Shown here: positions 23,643 through 29,974 of the stretch, piece after piece | How positions within the stretch are numbered: position 1 is the first letter of the stretch | Layout: every line of letters begins with the position of its first letter | Assembly (NCBI GenBank): GCA_934630385.1 | Contig: CAKTWE010000003.1 | Coordinates: 1-49,065, forward strand | DNA length: 49,065 bases | From: an uncultured Collinsella sp. | GTDB lineage: Bacteria > Actinomycetota > Coriobacteriia > Coriobacteriales > Coriobacteriaceae | Reading direction: 5' to 3' | Notes under the pieces: model-generated | Seen by the model: the letters and a program-made list of their open reading frames with translations, nothing else | The model's database searches: none | Told to the model about the DNA's origin: nothing | Program-made: the position numbers and the translations under genes

Positions 23643-24758
23643 CTAGTTGAAGGGCACGTCCTCGGCCGCGCGGTACTCCATGACCTTGGCCACGACCTGC
23701 TGCCACTGCGGGACGATCAGGCCGGCGACGTAGTCGGCCGGGTAGTTAGCCAGCGGCGTGTCGGGCGTGAAGTGGCCCTGCAGCACCGCGAAGCCGCGCA
23801 CCTCGTCGGGCGTGACGCCGTCGCGCTCCATGAGCTGGACGGCCGGCGCCCAGAACGCGGGCAGCCCCTCCGTGCCGGGGATGCTCGCCGGGGCGTCGGC
23901 CGCGGGTGCCGTCTGCGGTGCCGGTGCCGGGGCCGGGGCGGGCGCCGGTGCCTGGACGGGTGCCGGGGCGGGCTGCGGTGCCGTGGCGGGCGCCTGCCGG
24001 GGCTGCTGCGCGGCCGGCTGCGCGGGCGCCACGGGGGAGGGCACGTGCGGCGCGATGGCCTCGTAGCCCAGCGGCACCTCGTCGGGAAGCCCCCAGCGGT
24101 TCTTGGCGTCCCAGGCGGCGTGGTGCGTGGTGAAGATGGTGCGCTTGGCGCCGCGCGCCTTGCCCTTGGCGCTGAAGCCCTCGCCGACCATCTCGACGAC
24201 GGTCTTGTAGTTGACGAACAGCAGCGCGTCTGCCCACTCCTTCAGCAGGGCGGCGTCCCTCTTGTACATCTTCATGGTCCAGCGGTCGTAGCTCGCCGCC
24301 TCGTCGGGCTGGTCGAACTTGCTCACCGTGGCGTGCGCCGTCACCACCACGTTCATGCCGGCGTCGCGCACGTCGGTGAGCAAGTCGAGCAGGCGGCCGA
24401 ACTCCTCCAGCGCGTACTGCCAGCACTTGCCGTAGTTCAGCGCCTCCATGCTGGCCCACTTGTTCTTGGCGCACAGCTCGGCGCACAGCAGGCGCTCGGC
24501 CCAGTCGGCCGTGTCCAGCACCAGCGTGCCGCACGGGCGCTCCGCGGCCACGGCGCGCACGAGGTCCTTCAGCGCCGTCCAGCTCTGCGGCGCCTGGGTG
24601 CGGGCCACGTCGTAGCCCTCGGTGCCGCCCTCGGTGTCGATGAACAGCGGGTCGGGGAACTGCGCGGCCAGCGTGGTCTTGCCGATGCCCTCGGGGCCAT
24701 AGACCACCGTTTTCTGCGGTTTGACGGTGGCCCCCCGCGTGATCTGGATGCTTCCCAT
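23643..24758 (-). CDS. Sak4-like AAA ATPase (AAA_24), phage recombinase
   Basis: 371 residues. The P-loop GPEGIGKTT is at the N-terminus, with DTEGGTEGYDV and LVLDTADWAERL as Walker B-type strands and VVVTAHATV following. This is the compact RecA-like core of Sak4/AAA_24 proteins that act in single-strand annealing with the neighbouring SSB. A Pro/Ala repeat linker (APAPAPAPAPQ) separates a C-terminal small domain. The ATG at 24758 overlaps the upstream stop (TAATG); an ATG five codons earlier is possible but lacks a better ribosome site. Confidence 0.75.
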   Translation of the reverse strand: MGSIQITRGATVKPQKTVVYGPEGIGKTTLAAQFPDPLFIDTEGGTEGYDVARTQAPQSWTALKDLVRAVAAERPCGTLVLDTADWAERLLCAELCAKNKWASMEALNYGKCWQYALEEFGRLLDLLTDVRDAGMNVVVTAHATVSKFDQPDEAASYDRWTMKMYKRDAALLKEWADALLFVNYKTVVEMVGEGFSAKGKARGAKRTIFTTHHAAWDAKNRWGLPDEVPLGYEAIAPHVPSPVAPAQPAAQQPRQAPATAPQPAPAPVQAPAPAPAPAPAPQTAPAADAPASIPGTEGLPAFWAPAVQLMERDGVTPDEVRGFAVLQGHFTPDTPLANYPADYVAGLIVPQWQQVVAKVMEYRAAEDVPFN

Positions 24759-26089
24759 TACCTGATCTCCCATCCGGCCGGCGCCGCGGGCGCGGGCGCC
24801 TCCGCCGACTCGCCGCCGTCGGGCTCGCCGAGCTGCCCGCGGCCGTCCTCAATGACTAAACTGCACTCGCCGCCGGTGGACACGCGCGTGCCGATCACCT
24901 GCAGGCCCTCGGACTCGGCCCACGCGCCGAACTCGGCCAGCGTCTGCAGGTCCATCTGTTCCAGCTTGTCGACCAGCACGAAGCCGCACTCCGGCTTCAG
25001 GCGGCGCACGATGGCCGTGGCCACCTTCAGCTGCTCGCTGCCGCTCATGCAGTCCCACGGCTGGCCGCCGTAGGTCAGGCGCGCCTCCTCGTCGACGGAC
25101 AGGCCCGGCAGCGGCAGGTCGGCGCCGCGCAGCAGGTCCGTGCGCTCGGCGCGGATGCGGTCCATCTCGGCGTCCAGGTCGTCGTACTGGGACTTCAGCT
25201 CGTCGGCCTCGGCCATGGCGCGGGCGCGGCGCGCGTTGGTGCGCACCTTCTCGTTCACGGCGTCGGCCGCGGCCAGCTGCGCCTGCAGCTCGTCGGTGGA
25301 CTCGTCGTGCAGCTGCGCGGCGTCCTTGCTCGCCGTCGCGGCGTCCATGGTGAGCTGCAGCACCTCGGCGGCCTTGGCCTCGATGGCCGCGGCCAGCTGC
25401 GACTCCTGCTGCTTCAGCGCCGCCATCTGCTGGCGCGCCGCGGCCAGCTGGCCGTTGATGCGCTCCGCCTCGTTGCGCTTGCGCTGGTTCTCGCCGTTGC
25501 GGGCGAGGATGGCGGACTGCGCGGCGATCAGCTCGGCGGCGTCGACCTCCTCGGCCGGGGCGTCCGGCCAGAACTGCATCTCCTCGGCGCTCGCGCGCTT
25601 CTGGCGCTCCATCACGCCGACGTCGTGGCGCTGGTTGTAGACGCTGCTCGCCTTGGCGTCCAGCTCGGCGAGGCGGTCGCCCACGCCCAGGATGGACAGC
25701 AGCGTCTCGGCCTTGTCCTTGTCGCTCGACTCCATGAAGCGCGGCAGGTCGAGCGCCAGGCGGTCCACCAGCGAGCTCAGCAGCGCCTGCCCGGACTTGC
25801 GGCCGCTGGGGTCGGTCACCTTCAGCGAGCCGTTCTTGCCGCGGCGCTCCACCACGATGCCGTTGTCCAGCACCACGCGCAGCGCCGGGGCGCTCGCCGC
25901 GCCCTCGCGGGCCGCGTTGGACGGGCGCAGCTTGTCGCCGCCCAGCGCCCAGCCGATGGCGTCGAGCAGGCTGGTCTTGCCCTGCCCGTTGCGGCCGCCG
26001 ATGACGGTCAGCCCCTCGGCGCGCGGCTCCAGGTAGACCGCCTTCACCCTCTTGACGTTCTCGGCCTCGACCGATGCGATCTTGACCAT
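24758..26089 (-). CDS. SMC/SbcC-like ATPase
   Basis: 443 residues. Walker A GGRNGQGKTS lies near residues 34-43, followed by a long coiled coil (about 165-330; RKRNEAERINGQLAAARQQM etc.). The signature-like MSGSEQLKVATAI and Walker B-like FVLVDKLEQMD are near the C-terminus. The layout is that of a shortened SbcC/RecN-type ATPase used in phage DNA processing; no partner SbcD nuclease is visible. The ATG at 26089 follows GAGAAGTAGAG at the end of the ParB-like gene. Confidence 0.75.
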   Translation of the reverse strand: MVKIASVEAENVKRVKAVYLEPRAEGLTVIGGRNGQGKTSLLDAIGWALGGDKLRPSNAAREGAASAPALRVVLDNGIVVERRGKNGSLKVTDPSGRKSGQALLSSLVDRLALDLPRFMESSDKDKAETLLSILGVGDRLAELDAKASSVYNQRHDVGVMERQKRASAEEMQFWPDAPAEEVDAAELIAAQSAILARNGENQRKRNEAERINGQLAAARQQMAALKQQESQLAAAIEAKAAEVLQLTMDAATASKDAAQLHDESTDELQAQLAAADAVNEKVRTNARRARAMAEADELKSQYDDLDAEMDRIRAERTDLLRGADLPLPGLSVDEEARLTYGGQPWDCMSGSEQLKVATAIVRRLKPECGFVLVDKLEQMDLQTLAEFGAWAESEGLQVIGTRVSTGGECSLVIEDGRGQLGEPDGGESAEAPAPAAPAGWEIR

Positions 26090-26091
26090 CT

Positions 26092-27402
26092 CTACTTCTC
26101 CTCCTCGTTCTCGTTCTCGTTCTCGTTCTCGCGCACGGCCTCCAGCCACGCCTTGGCCTCGGCCACCAGCTGCATCTGGCCCGCGCCCATGCGCCAGCCG
26201 TCCTCGACGGCCGCGGCCACGGCCTCCAGCCACGCCGCGATGGCGACGGGCGCCTGCTCGGTGCTGGTGGACAGGCCGTGCGCCACGCACAGCCACGCGC
26301 CGCCGCCCGGGGTCGCGTCGTCGAGCCAGTCGTGCAGCGTGTAGGCCCCGCACATGCCGGTGATGCGGCCGTCCGGGCGCGCGCCGTCGTAGCCCGCCGC
26401 GTCCAGGGCCTCGGACGCCTCCGTGTAGGCCGACCACTTGTTCTGTGGGTCGCCCAGGAACGACGCGGCGGCCTTGGCCATGGCGTGCTCCGGGTAGTCG
26501 CCCTCCAGCAGGCGCTCGGCGAGGTGCGCGAACATGGAGTCGACCGCCTCGCGGCACGCGTGCTCCATGCGGTCGGTGTCCTCGCGCAGCTTCGCCGCGG
26601 CCGCCTTCTCCTCGGTGTCGGCTGGCACGTAGCGGTAGGCGTACGGCACGGCCGTCGTCGGCAGCACCAGCACCCACGCGGCGCCCTCCGGGTCGTCGAC
26701 GGCCTTGGCCTCGAACACCCTGGGGTTGTCGGCGCGGCAGTCGTAGGCGTAGCCGGCCGTGTCGAAGGACTTCTGGCCGTGCAGCTCGATGCCCAGGCGC
26801 TCGGCGGCCTCGTCGAAGGCGGCCACGGTGCGCTCGTTCTCGACCTCGCGGCGGCACTCGTTGGCCACGCGTATCCAGTCGCGCTCGCTCGCGTTCGCCA
26901 CGCGGACCGCGCGCTGGCCGGTGAACTCGGCCACGGCCAGCAGGTGGTCCAGGCTCATGGTCTCGGCCTCGGCGCCGATCTCGGACGCCACGCGGCGCAC
27001 GCGGGCCATGCCCTTCTTGCGCACGGCGCGCTCGACCTTCTCGGGCTCCACGCCCAGCAGCAGGCAGCGCTGCGCGCCGCGGCTGCGCTCGGCGTCGTCC
27101 AGCGGCTTCTTGTCGTCGGTGGCCAGCATCGCCAGCGCGGCGTCGGCGTCGCCCCAGTCCTCGCACACCACGGCGTCGAACTCGGCCGTGCCCGCCTTGC
27201 GCATGGCGCGCCAGCGGCGCTCGCCGTCGACGATGCGGTACACGCCGCCGTCCTGCACGAGCAGCGGCGGGGTCATGGGCTCGCCGGGGTGTGCCGGGTT
27301 CAGGGCGAAGCTGGCGGCCAGCGCGTCGAGGTCGCCGAAGTCGCGGCGGGGGTTGCCCTCGCTCGGGTAGACGTCCTCGGTCTTTACTCTCTTCAGTTGC
27401 AT
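26092..27402 (-). CDS. ParB-like nuclease-domain protein
   Basis: 436 residues. The N-terminal ParB/Srx domain contains VDGERRWRAMRKAG (about residues 58-71), the conserved GERR nucleotide-binding element, after GNPRRDFGDLDALA. An HTH-like region follows (RVRRVASEIGAEAETMSLDH). The long C-terminal part is unassigned. Phage ParB-like proteins can act as nucleases, CTP-dependent clamps or regulators; the role here is open. The C-terminus ends NENENENEEEK, coded by a hexanucleotide repeat. AGGAGAAG precedes the ATG. Confidence 0.7.
   Translation of the reverse strand: MQLKRVKTEDVYPSEGNPRRDFGDLDALAASFALNPAHPGEPMTPPLLVQDGGVYRIVDGERRWRAMRKAGTAEFDAVVCEDWGDADAALAMLATDDKKPLDDAERSRGAQRCLLLGVEPEKVERAVRKKGMARVRRVASEIGAEAETMSLDHLLAVAEFTGQRAVRVANASERDWIRVANECRREVENERTVAAFDEAAERLGIELHGQKSFDTAGYAYDCRADNPRVFEAKAVDDPEGAAWVLVLPTTAVPYAYRYVPADTEEKAAAAKLREDTDRMEHACREAVDSMFAHLAERLLEGDYPEHAMAKAAASFLGDPQNKWSAYTEASEALDAAGYDGARPDGRITGMCGAYTLHDWLDDATPGGGAWLCVAHGLSTSTEQAPVAIAAWLEAVAAAVEDGWRMGAGQMQLVAEAKAWLEAVRENENENENEEEK
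26105..26128. repeat. Hexanucleotide repeat (TCGTTC x4) in the ParB-like gene
   Basis: Four perfect tandem copies code for the Glu-Asn repeat at the protein end. Slippage by whole units would leave the frame intact. Confidence 0.9.
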
Positions 27403-27439
27403 GTTTCCTACTTCTCCTAGCTGGGAAAATGCGTTTGTG

Positions 27440-27976
27440 TCATTGATTTGAGATTTTTTTAATCATGCGTTCGAGGCGTCGGCGCCTCGCCTTCAGCAGC
27501 CTGGTGAGCGTCCTCACCTCCCACCGCTCCAGCGCCTCGCGGTAGGCGTCGCGCGCCCTCGCGGCGCGGTAGGGCGTCATGCCCTCGGTGCGGGGCGGCG
27601 CGGGCCTCGGGTCCGGTGCGCTCTGCAGCCTCGTCTCGGTAGACGCGTACACGGCGCGGTCTGCCGGCCCCAGGCGCTCCATGGCCTCGGCCGTCTCGGA
27701 CTCCGCGCGGGCCACCAGCGCCCGCAGCTCGCACGGGCGGCAGGTGCCGCTCGCCCTCAGCTCCGTGCGGGCCATCCCGCACGCCGGGCACGTCTCGGAG
27801 CACCTCGGCTCCCAGTGGCGCAGGCTCACGCCCATGCGGGACGCCTTCTGGCGCACGGCCTCGTTGGACCTCCGCAGCGCCCTGGCCACCTCGCGCCTCG
27901 GCATGGTGCCGGCGATCTCGGCCAGCCTGCGCTCCTCGGAGGCCGTCCACGGGCGGCACCGCTCACCCCTCCTCAT
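27440..27976 (-). CDS. HTH (Myb/SANT-like) and zinc-finger regulator
   Basis: 178 residues. Residues about 8-50 (RPWTASEERRLAEIAGTMPR followed by EVARALRRSNEAVRQKASRM) form a SANT/Myb-like or sigma-type HTH. CPACGMAR and CRPCELRA (about 63-83) make a zinc site. The C-terminus is strongly basic (KARRRRLERMIKK). It could be a DNA-binding regulator of the early genes. It overlaps the resolvase gene by 14 bases. Confidence 0.6.
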   Translation of the reverse strand: MRRGERCRPWTASEERRLAEIAGTMPRREVARALRRSNEAVRQKASRMGVSLRHWEPRCSETCPACGMARTELRASGTCRPCELRALVARAESETAEAMERLGPADRAVYASTETRLQSAPDPRPAPPRTEGMTPYRAARARDAYREALERWEVRTLTRLLKARRRRLERMIKKISNQ

Positions 27977-28484
27977 CTGGCGCGCCCTCGCCGGTGTGCA
28001 GGTAGTACCAGCCGTGGGCGAAGGCGCTGCGCTCGTGCTCGTTGGTCACGAGCCCCTGCCCCAGGTAGAACTGCCGGCGGTTCCTCAGCCAGTCGACGGT
28101 CCACGCGGCGTTGCCTCGCGTCCTGCCGTTGAGCACCTGCCTGCTGGTCTGCAGGACGACCTCCTCGCCGGCCTCCCGCAGGTGGCCCAGCAGCTGGCCG
28201 CACAGCCACGGCGTCTGGTGCGAGCCCTTCACGCCGCCGCAGCGGCCCGGGTAGGGGACGAAGCCCTCCATCACGACCGGCCCGTGCTCGTGGGTCTCCA
28301 GGAACCTCCGCAGCAGCGTCCAGATCTCCTCGCAGCGCGCGGCCAGCAGGTCGTTGTCCGCGCCGCAGCCCACCTTGAAGGCGAACGTGCGCGAGTCGAG
28401 CACCCGGCGCCCCGTCATGTGGACCACGCCGGTGTTGAGCGCGCCCGGGTCGATGGCCACGACGGCCTCTACTCCTTCGCCCAT
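27963..28484 (-). CDS. RuvC-like Holliday junction resolvase
   Basis: 173 residues. It shows an RNase H-fold RuvC arrangement: first acidic site AIDPGALNTGVVHM (Asp12 or so), second VVMEGFVPY (Glu), and a C-terminal acidic/histidine region NEHERSAFAHGWYYL. Phage RuvC-like enzymes resolve branched DNA before packaging. The ATG 28484 was chosen because the RNase H core begins there; a poly-G ribosome-like site precedes it. Confidence 0.75.
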   Translation of the reverse strand: MGEGVEAVVAIDPGALNTGVVHMTGRRVLDSRTFAFKVGCGADNDLLAARCEEIWTLLRRFLETHEHGPVVMEGFVPYPGRCGGVKGSHQTPWLCGQLLGHLREAGEEVVLQTSRQVLNGRTRGNAAWTVDWLRNRRQFYLGQGLVTNEHERSAFAHGWYYLHTGEGAPDEEG

Positions 28485-28714
28485 TCCGCAACACCCCCCT
28501 GGTAGTCGGAGACCGCGGCGGAGTAGCCGCGCTCGTACGCCCGGTCCGCGCCGTCCGCGCGGCCCTCGCCGTAGCCGGCCGCCGTGCCCTGCGTGTAGCC
28601 GAGCTGCCACGCCTGCCCCACGGCCAGCGCCACGAGCAGGGCCACGGCCAGCGCCGTGCGGACCGTGCGCCAGAACTCGGCGCGCCTGTGCGATACTTGC
28701 GGGTACCCGCTCAC
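28469..28714 (-). CDS. Small single-span membrane protein (81 residues)
   Basis: GTG start (28714). A transmembrane segment at residues 19-38 (TALAVALLVALAVGQAWQLG) is followed by a Gly/Tyr/Ala-rich region with repeats of YGEGRADGADRAYERGYSAA type. Its start overlaps the stop of the 51-residue gene upstream (GTGA), which supports translation by coupling since no strong ribosome site is seen. Function unknown. Confidence 0.55.
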   Translation of the reverse strand: MSGYPQVSHRRAEFWRTVRTALAVALLVALAVGQAWQLGYTQGTAAGYGEGRADGADRAYERGYSAAVSDYQGGVAEWAKE

Positions 28715-28866
28715 GCGGGTCTCTTCAGGGGACTGGGCGCGCTGTGCTTGGCGGCCTGTGCGCGCTCGGCCCTCCACCTCTCGTACTCCCGCCGGACCTC
28801 CGGCAGGGCGAACGCGGACCTTGCGGCAGTCAGCGCCGCCCGACGCTCCGCGGCCGTGGCGCCCAT
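28711..28866 (-). CDS. Small basic helical protein (51 residues)
   Basis: An ATG at 28866 is preceded, at 8 bases, by a perfect ribosome site (GGAGGTGAT). The product MGATAAERRAALTAARSAFA... is a charged helix with RREYERWRAERAQAAK. It fills exactly the gap between the HTH gene and the membrane protein and overlaps the latter by three bases. It may be a small DNA- or protein-binding factor. Confidence 0.5.
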   Translation of the reverse strand: MGATAAERRAALTAARSAFALPEVRREYERWRAERAQAAKHSAPSPLKRPA

Positions 28867-28884
28867 ATACGATCACCTCCGCCA

Positions 28885-29085
28885 TCACTCCTCCTCTTCC
28901 AGCAGCTGCTCCATGGTCACGCCCAGGACCTCGGCCAGCTTCCTCAGCTTGGGCACGCTGGCCACGGTGCAGCCGCGCTCCCAGCAGCTCACCTGGGTCA
29001 CGCTCGACGCGCCCACGGCCACCGCCAGCTGCATCTGGGTCATGCCCAGCGCGCGGCGGCGCTCCTTCATCAGCTTCCCGTTCAT
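28885..29085 (-). CDS. XRE-family HTH regulator (Cro/excision-type)
   Basis: 66 residues consisting almost only of an HTH_3 domain: MTQMQLAVAVGASSVTQVSC with recognition helix in SSVTQVSCWERG. It lies second in the minus-strand early operon opposite the plus-strand regulator, so it is the natural candidate for the lytic-side (Cro-like) regulator. Confidence 0.8.
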   Translation of the reverse strand: MNGKLMKERRRALGMTQMQLAVAVGASSVTQVSCWERGCTVASVPKLRKLAEVLGVTMEQLLEEEE

Positions 29086-29397
29086 CTACTCCTCCTTCTC
29101 CTTGTCGTCGTCCCACTCGGGTGCGCGCACGATGGTCTCGAAGTCCGTGGCCCAGCCGACGCCGCGCACGGTGAAGCGGATGCCGGCGCAGGCGTAGTGC
29201 GTCTTGCCGCCCAGCTCGAAGGGCTTGCACATGTCGGACTCCATGAGCTTCATGGCGAACATGTCGAAGCCCCACTTCGCGTTGATGCGCGAGGCGATGG
29301 AGCTGTGCGTCTCCTCCATGCACCCGTTCTCCGCCAGCGCGAAGGTGATCATCTCCGGCGCCATGGCCTCGTAGCTCGGGCTGTACTTCTCGTCCAT
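29086..29397 (-). CDS. First early-operon protein, unassigned (103 residues)
   Basis: Starts MDEKYSPSYEAMAPEMITFA with AGAGGAGAAG before the ATG at 29397, which is preferred over an ATG five codons upstream. Segments such as THSSIASRINAKWGFDMFAM and an acidic end (DDDKEKEE) are visible, but no family is recognised. As the first gene behind the early promoter it could be an anti-repressor or host-takeover factor; that is only inference from position. Confidence 0.55.
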   Translation of the reverse strand: MDEKYSPSYEAMAPEMITFALAENGCMEETHSSIASRINAKWGFDMFAMKLMESDMCKPFELGGKTHYACAGIRFTVRGVGWATDFETIVRAPEWDDDKEKEE

Positions 29398-29423
29398 TGC
29401 TTCTCCTCTCATAAGGGGTTAGT

Positions 29424-29445
29424 GACAGGTGACTATTTACCTGTC
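29424..29445. promoter_or_regulatory. Operator-like palindrome O1
   Basis: GACAGGT - 8 bases - ACCTGTC, perfect 7-bp arms, downstream of the minus-strand promoter. Same geometry (7+8+7) as O2. Confidence 0.7.
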
Positions 29446-29512
29446 GTTGACGATTAGAAGATAACCAGTAATAGGTTGGTAGTCAATAGGTAATTTTGTT
29501 TTTATAATCAGT

Positions 29513-29534
29513 AACAGGTAAGCGATTGCCTATT
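29513..29534. promoter_or_regulatory. Operator-like palindrome O2
   Basis: AACAGGT - 8 bases - GCCTATT, a related 22-bp imperfect palindrome between the plus-strand -10 box and the ribosome site. Related half-sites (AATAGGT) also occur at 29470-29476 and 29484-29490 inside the minus promoter. Confidence 0.6.
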
Positions 29535-29547
29535 GGAGGTGACTTGG

Positions 29548-29931
29548 ATGCTCTTCGAGCTAAAAGCGATCAGGAAGAAGTCAGGGCTGTCACAGGAGGC
29601 TGCAGCAAAACAGCTGGGTGTTCCTCTGAATACCTATAGGAACTGGGAGCAGCTGAAGACGATGCCGCGCGACCGCGGCGATATTCCGCGGCTCGCCCGG
29701 TTCTTCGGCGTGACGGTCGAGGACCTGTTCGGCGATGACTTCGTGGTGCCCGGCACGCTGAACGATATGTACGAGACGCCGAAGGCCGAGAAGCCGCAGT
29801 ACCGCGTGATAGACAAGCGCCTGGAGGCCATCGAGGGCGCCTACGAGGCGATGAACGAGAACGGCCGGCACGTGCTGCACAGCGTGGCCACGTCGCTGGC
29901 TCGGGACCCGGCCAACGCCGGCGGGGAGTAG
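29548..29931 (+). CDS. XRE-family repressor-like regulator
   Basis: 127 residues. The N-terminal HTH (KSGLSQEAAAKQLGVPLNTY followed by RNWEQ) is complete; the rest (about 65-127) is helical and may serve dimerisation. No LexA-like peptidase motif is present, so cleavage-based induction is not expected. It is transcribed away from the early operon and towards the integrase, the standard place for a lysogeny repressor. The ATG 29548 was chosen for its GGAGGTGAC site; an upstream TTG has none. Confidence 0.75.
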   Translation: MLFELKAIRKKSGLSQEAAAKQLGVPLNTYRNWEQLKTMPRDRGDIPRLARFFGVTVEDLFGDDFVVPGTLNDMYETPKAEKPQYRVIDKRLEAIEGAYEAMNENGRHVLHSVATSLARDPANAGGE

Positions 29932-29974
29932 TCCCGGCGGTATCCGATCGATATGTGAGGGGAGGCGCCCGGCC

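Larger units (their letters stand above)
29398..29547. promoter_or_regulatory. Divergent lysogeny/lytic control region
   Basis: AT-rich stretch between the two HTH-led transcription units. Minus-strand promoter: TTGACT (29481-29486) and TATCTT (29458-29463) with a 17-base spacer. Plus-strand promoter: TATAAT at 29503-29508 with no good -35. Repressor-type palindromes flank both. The plus-strand regulator gene starts at 29548 after GGAGGTGAC. Confidence 0.75.
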
